Source of the DNA: Streptomyces xanthii
GTDB lineage: Bacteria; Actinomycetota; Actinomycetes; Streptomycetales; Streptomycetaceae
Length of the DNA: 64,000 bases
Assembly (NCBI RefSeq): GCF_014621695.1
Contig: NZ_CP061281.1
Span: 5,456,001 to 5,520,000, forward strand
Direction of reading: 5' to 3'
Part shown: in pieces, positions 62,132-64,000 of the stretch
Numbering within the stretch: the stretch's first letter is position 1
Layout: each line of letters starts with the position of its first letter
The notes under the pieces: generated by a model
Databases searched by the model: none
What the model saw: the letters and a program-made list of their open reading frames with translations, nothing else
Told to the model about the DNA's origin: nothing
Translations under genes and position numbers: made by a program

Positions 62132-62982
62132 GCCTCGACGAGAGAGCCTCGACCGGCGACGGCGTGGAGGCCACGGGGCGCCGCCCCGGACCCCGCTCCT
62201 CAAACGCCGGAGGGGCCAAATGGCTCGGCCCCCTCAGACAGACCGGGCAGCTCTTCGCGCTCGCGCTCCAGGTGGCGCGGGCCGTCTTCCGGCGGCCCTT
62301 TCAATTCCGGGAGTTCATCCTGCAGTTCTGGTTCGTCGCCAGCGTGACGATCCTGCCGGCGGCGCTCGTGTCCATCCCGTTCGGCGCCGTCATCGCACTC
62401 CAAGTCGGCTCGCTCACTCAGCAGTTGGGCGCCCAGTCGTTCACCGGCGGCGCCAGCGTGCTCGCCGTCATCCAGCAGGCCAGCCCGCTCATCGTCGCCC
62501 TGCTCATCGCGGGCGCCGGTGGATCCGCCATCTGCGCCGACCTCGGATCCCGGAAGATCCGCGAGGAGCTCGACGCCATGACCGTCATGGGTGTCTCGCC
62601 CGTGCAGCGGCTCGTCGTGCCCCGCGTCCTCGCCACCATGTCCGTCGCCGTGCTGCTCAACGGCATGGTCTCCGTCGTCGGCACGCTGGGCGGATACTTC
62701 TTCAACATCGTCCTTCAGGGCGGCACCCCGGGCGCGTACCTCCAGAGCTTCTCCGCGCTCGCCCAGCTCCCCGACCTCTACATCAGCGAGCTGAAGGCCC
62801 TCATCTTCGGGTTCATCGCCGGGATCGTGGCCGCGTACCGGGGGCTCAACCCGCGCGGCGGACCCAAGGGTGTCGGTGACGCCGTGAACCAGTCCGTCGT
62901 CATCACCTTCATCCTGCTCTTCTTCGTGAACACCGTGATGACCGGCATCTACCTCCAGATCGTTCCGCCGAAGGGAGGCTGA
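62128..62982 (+). CDS. Mce-system permease YrbE1A (MlaE family)
   Basis: A 284-residue permease with about six membrane helices and the MlaE signature ELDAMTVMGVSPVQRLVVPRVLA. The N-terminus (residues 16-30) is encoded by a Streptomyces interspersed repeat (62175-62216) and appears to be an insertion: no related permease I know has it. ATG 62128 overlaps the ATPase stop. Confidence 0.92.
   Translation: MSLDERASTGDGVEATGRRPGPRSSNAGGAKWLGPLRQTGQLFALALQVARAVFRRPFQFREFILQFWFVASVTILPAALVSIPFGAVIALQVGSLTQQLGAQSFTGGASVLAVIQQASPLIVALLIAGAGGSAICADLGSRKIREELDAMTVMGVSPVQRLVVPRVLATMSVAVLLNGMVSVVGTLGGYFFNIVLQGGTPGAYLQSFSALAQLPDLYISELKALIFGFIAGIVAAYRGLNPRGGPKGVGDAVNQSVVITFILLFFVNTVMTGIYLQIVPPKGG
62175..62216 (+). 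repeat. Interspersed repeat inside the yrbE1A coding sequence
   Basis: The sequence running from GGGGCGCCGCCCCGGACC to CTCAAACGCCGGAGGGGCC resembles the abundant Streptomyces intergenic repeat that reads GGCGTTTGAGGAGCGGGG on the other strand. It contributes residues 16-30 of YrbE1A in frame. Confidence 0.7.
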
Positions 62983-62989
62983 GTCCGTC

Positions 62990-63796
62990 ATGACCTCCCC
63001 CCTCGTCTGGCTCGACCGTGGTGGCGACCAACTCCTCTTCTACATACGCGCCTTGGTGTGGATCCCGCGCACGCTGCGCCGCTACACCAAGGAAGTGCAG
63101 CGGCTGCTCGCCGAGGTCGCCTTCGGGTCCGGCGGGCTCGGTGTCATCGGCGGCACCATCGGCGTGATGATCGCGATGACCGCCGCCACCGGCACCGTCG
63201 TCGGCCTCCAGGGCTACGCCGCCCTGGACCAGATCGGCACCGCCGCCTTCACCGGGTTCGTCTCCGCGTACTTCAACACCCGCGAGATCGCCCCGCTCGT
63301 CGCCGGACTCGCCCTGTCCGCCACCGTCGGCGCCGGCTTCACCGCGCAGCTCGGCGCCATGCGGATCAACGAGGAGGTGGACGCGCTCGAAGGGATGGGC
63401 GTGCGGTCCATGCCGTACCTCGTCACCACCCGGATCATCGCCGGCGTCGTCGCCATCATCCCGCTCTACGCGATCGGCCTGCTCTCCTCGTACCTCGCCT
63501 CCCGCATCGTCACGACCGTCTTCAACGGGCAGTCGCAGGGCACGTACGACCACTACTTCAATCTCTTCCTGTCGTCCACGGACGTGATCCTGTCGGTGCT
63601 GAAGGTGCTCGTCTTCAGCGTCATGGTGATCCTCGCCCACTGCTACTACGGGTTCCGGGCGAGCGGGGGACCGGCGGGCGTCGGGATCGCGGTCGGACGG
63701 TCCGTGCGGAACGCCATCGTGCTGATCTCCGTCACCGACTTCTTCCTCTCGCTGGCGCTCTGGGGCGCCACGACGACCGTGAAGGTGGCGGGCTGA
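62990..63796 (+). CDS. Mce-system permease YrbE1B (MlaE family)
   Basis: A 268-residue permease with five to six membrane helices and the MlaE signature EEVDALEGMGVRSMPYLVTTRIIAG. It forms the membrane pair with YrbE1A. Starts seven bases after the YrbE1A stop with GGGAGG upstream. Confidence 0.93.
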   Translation: MTSPLVWLDRGGDQLLFYIRALVWIPRTLRRYTKEVQRLLAEVAFGSGGLGVIGGTIGVMIAMTAATGTVVGLQGYAALDQIGTAAFTGFVSAYFNTREIAPLVAGLALSATVGAGFTAQLGAMRINEEVDALEGMGVRSMPYLVTTRIIAGVVAIIPLYAIGLLSSYLASRIVTTVFNGQSQGTYDHYFNLFLSSTDVILSVLKVLVFSVMVILAHCYYGFRASGGPAGVGIAVGRSVRNAIVLISVTDFFLSLALWGATTTVKVAG

Positions 63797-63799
63797 CCC

Positions 63800-64000
63800 A
63801 TGGAGACCCTGCGCCGCCGGCTCGCCGGCATCGTCTTCCTCGTCGTGCCCGCCCTGCTCATCTGGCTCGCCGTCGCCGTCTACAACAAGGACTTCGTCGA
63901 CTCCGACGAAGTCGTCGTCGAGACGGGCAGCGCCGGCAACGAGATGCACCTCGGGGCCGAGGTCAAACTGCGGGGCGTCGTCCTCGGCGAGGTGCGGGAC
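63800..64000 (+). CDS. Mce-family protein, 5' end only
   Basis: 67 codons are in the window; the gene runs off the right edge. METLRRRLAGIVFLVVPALLIWLAVAVY is the N-terminal membrane anchor, and VVVETGSAGNEMHLGAEVKLRGVVLGEVRD starts the MCE domain that forms the extracellular lipid-shuttling ring. Starts four bases after the permease stop. Further mce genes are expected downstream. Confidence 0.93.
   Translation, partial: METLRRRLAGIVFLVVPALLIWLAVAVYNKDFVDSDEVVVETGSAGNEMHLGAEVKLRGVVLGEVRD

Noticed and set aside
62175-62216. Insertion sequence in yrbE1A
   Set aside because: No transposase, no terminal repeats or target duplication visible; only a short interspersed repeat.

Overview
The window reads as one stretch of a Streptomyces chromosome. 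Evidence: very high GC coding sequence with G/C-ending codons, GTG and TTG starts, FasR next to fabD-fabH-acpP-fabF, homodimeric aceE, families typical of Streptomyces (DUF3145, DUF3052, DUF4429, DUF2330, DUF6801, the SCO2400-type zinc-ribbon protein), and copies of interspersed repeats common in this genus. About 68 protein genes, one tRNA and one decayed gene are supported. There is no rRNA, CRISPR array, insertion sequence or prophage.

Layout. 1-6.3 kb: the 5' end of an enolase-superfamily gene, a zinc-ribbon membrane protein, a MarR regulator divergent from a medium-chain oxidoreductase, Ohr peroxidase, two membrane proteins, then galM with an SGNH lipoprotein on the minus strand. 6.6-12.2 kb: DUF3145, then the fatty-acid synthesis operon (fasR, fabD, fabH, acpP, fabF on the minus strand), which initiates and elongates acyl-ACP. 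12.3-19.4 kb: pirin, a serine hydrolase, GNAT and MerR genes, a DUF4429 protein, a DUF1023 hydrolase and a TetR/DHA2-efflux pair. 19.5-24.3 kb: a secreted I36 inhibitor-like protein, a cloverleaf-like repeat, aceE, DUF3052 and an AhpE-like peroxiredoxin.

24.4-33.4 kb: a tellurite-resistance-type (Ter) stress locus. Two TerD proteins, a DUF475/TerC-like membrane protein, a TerA-like protein and a TerD with a proline-rich tail stand beside an operon of a CitE-like lyase, a phosphoribosyltransferase-TRSP protein joined in frame to a StiP/Pelota-type phosphoribosyltransferase, and a HAD phosphatase. Comparative genomics of Ter systems has predicted that such genes make a nucleoside-like metabolite. 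The product is unknown, and the 827-residue joined enzyme is the most interesting protein here.

33.9-55.5 kb: mixed housekeeping and accessory genes, including FmdB, DUF4383, a coiled-coil membrane protein, a DUF4097 lipoprotein, tRNA-Val(UAC), DedA, a SodC-like protein, DoxX, PhoD, a secreted HNH protein, HAD, a decayed LysE gene, VOC, GNAT, a DHA2 transporter fused to a winged helix, FHA, an O-methyltransferase, DUF2330, an MHS transporter and a GT87-PAP2 fusion. 55.5-64.0 kb: a PucR regulator, three secreted proteins of unknown function and the start of an mce lipid-import operon (ATPase, two YrbE permeases, first Mce protein cut by the window edge). A repeated TCACTCGNTGA motif in the intergenic regions ties the secreted genes to the mce operon.

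Two themes cut across the window. Many genes have a TAnnnT hexamer six or seven bases before the start codon, as expected for leaderless transcripts. Several intergenic regions carry near-perfect palindromes that look like operators.
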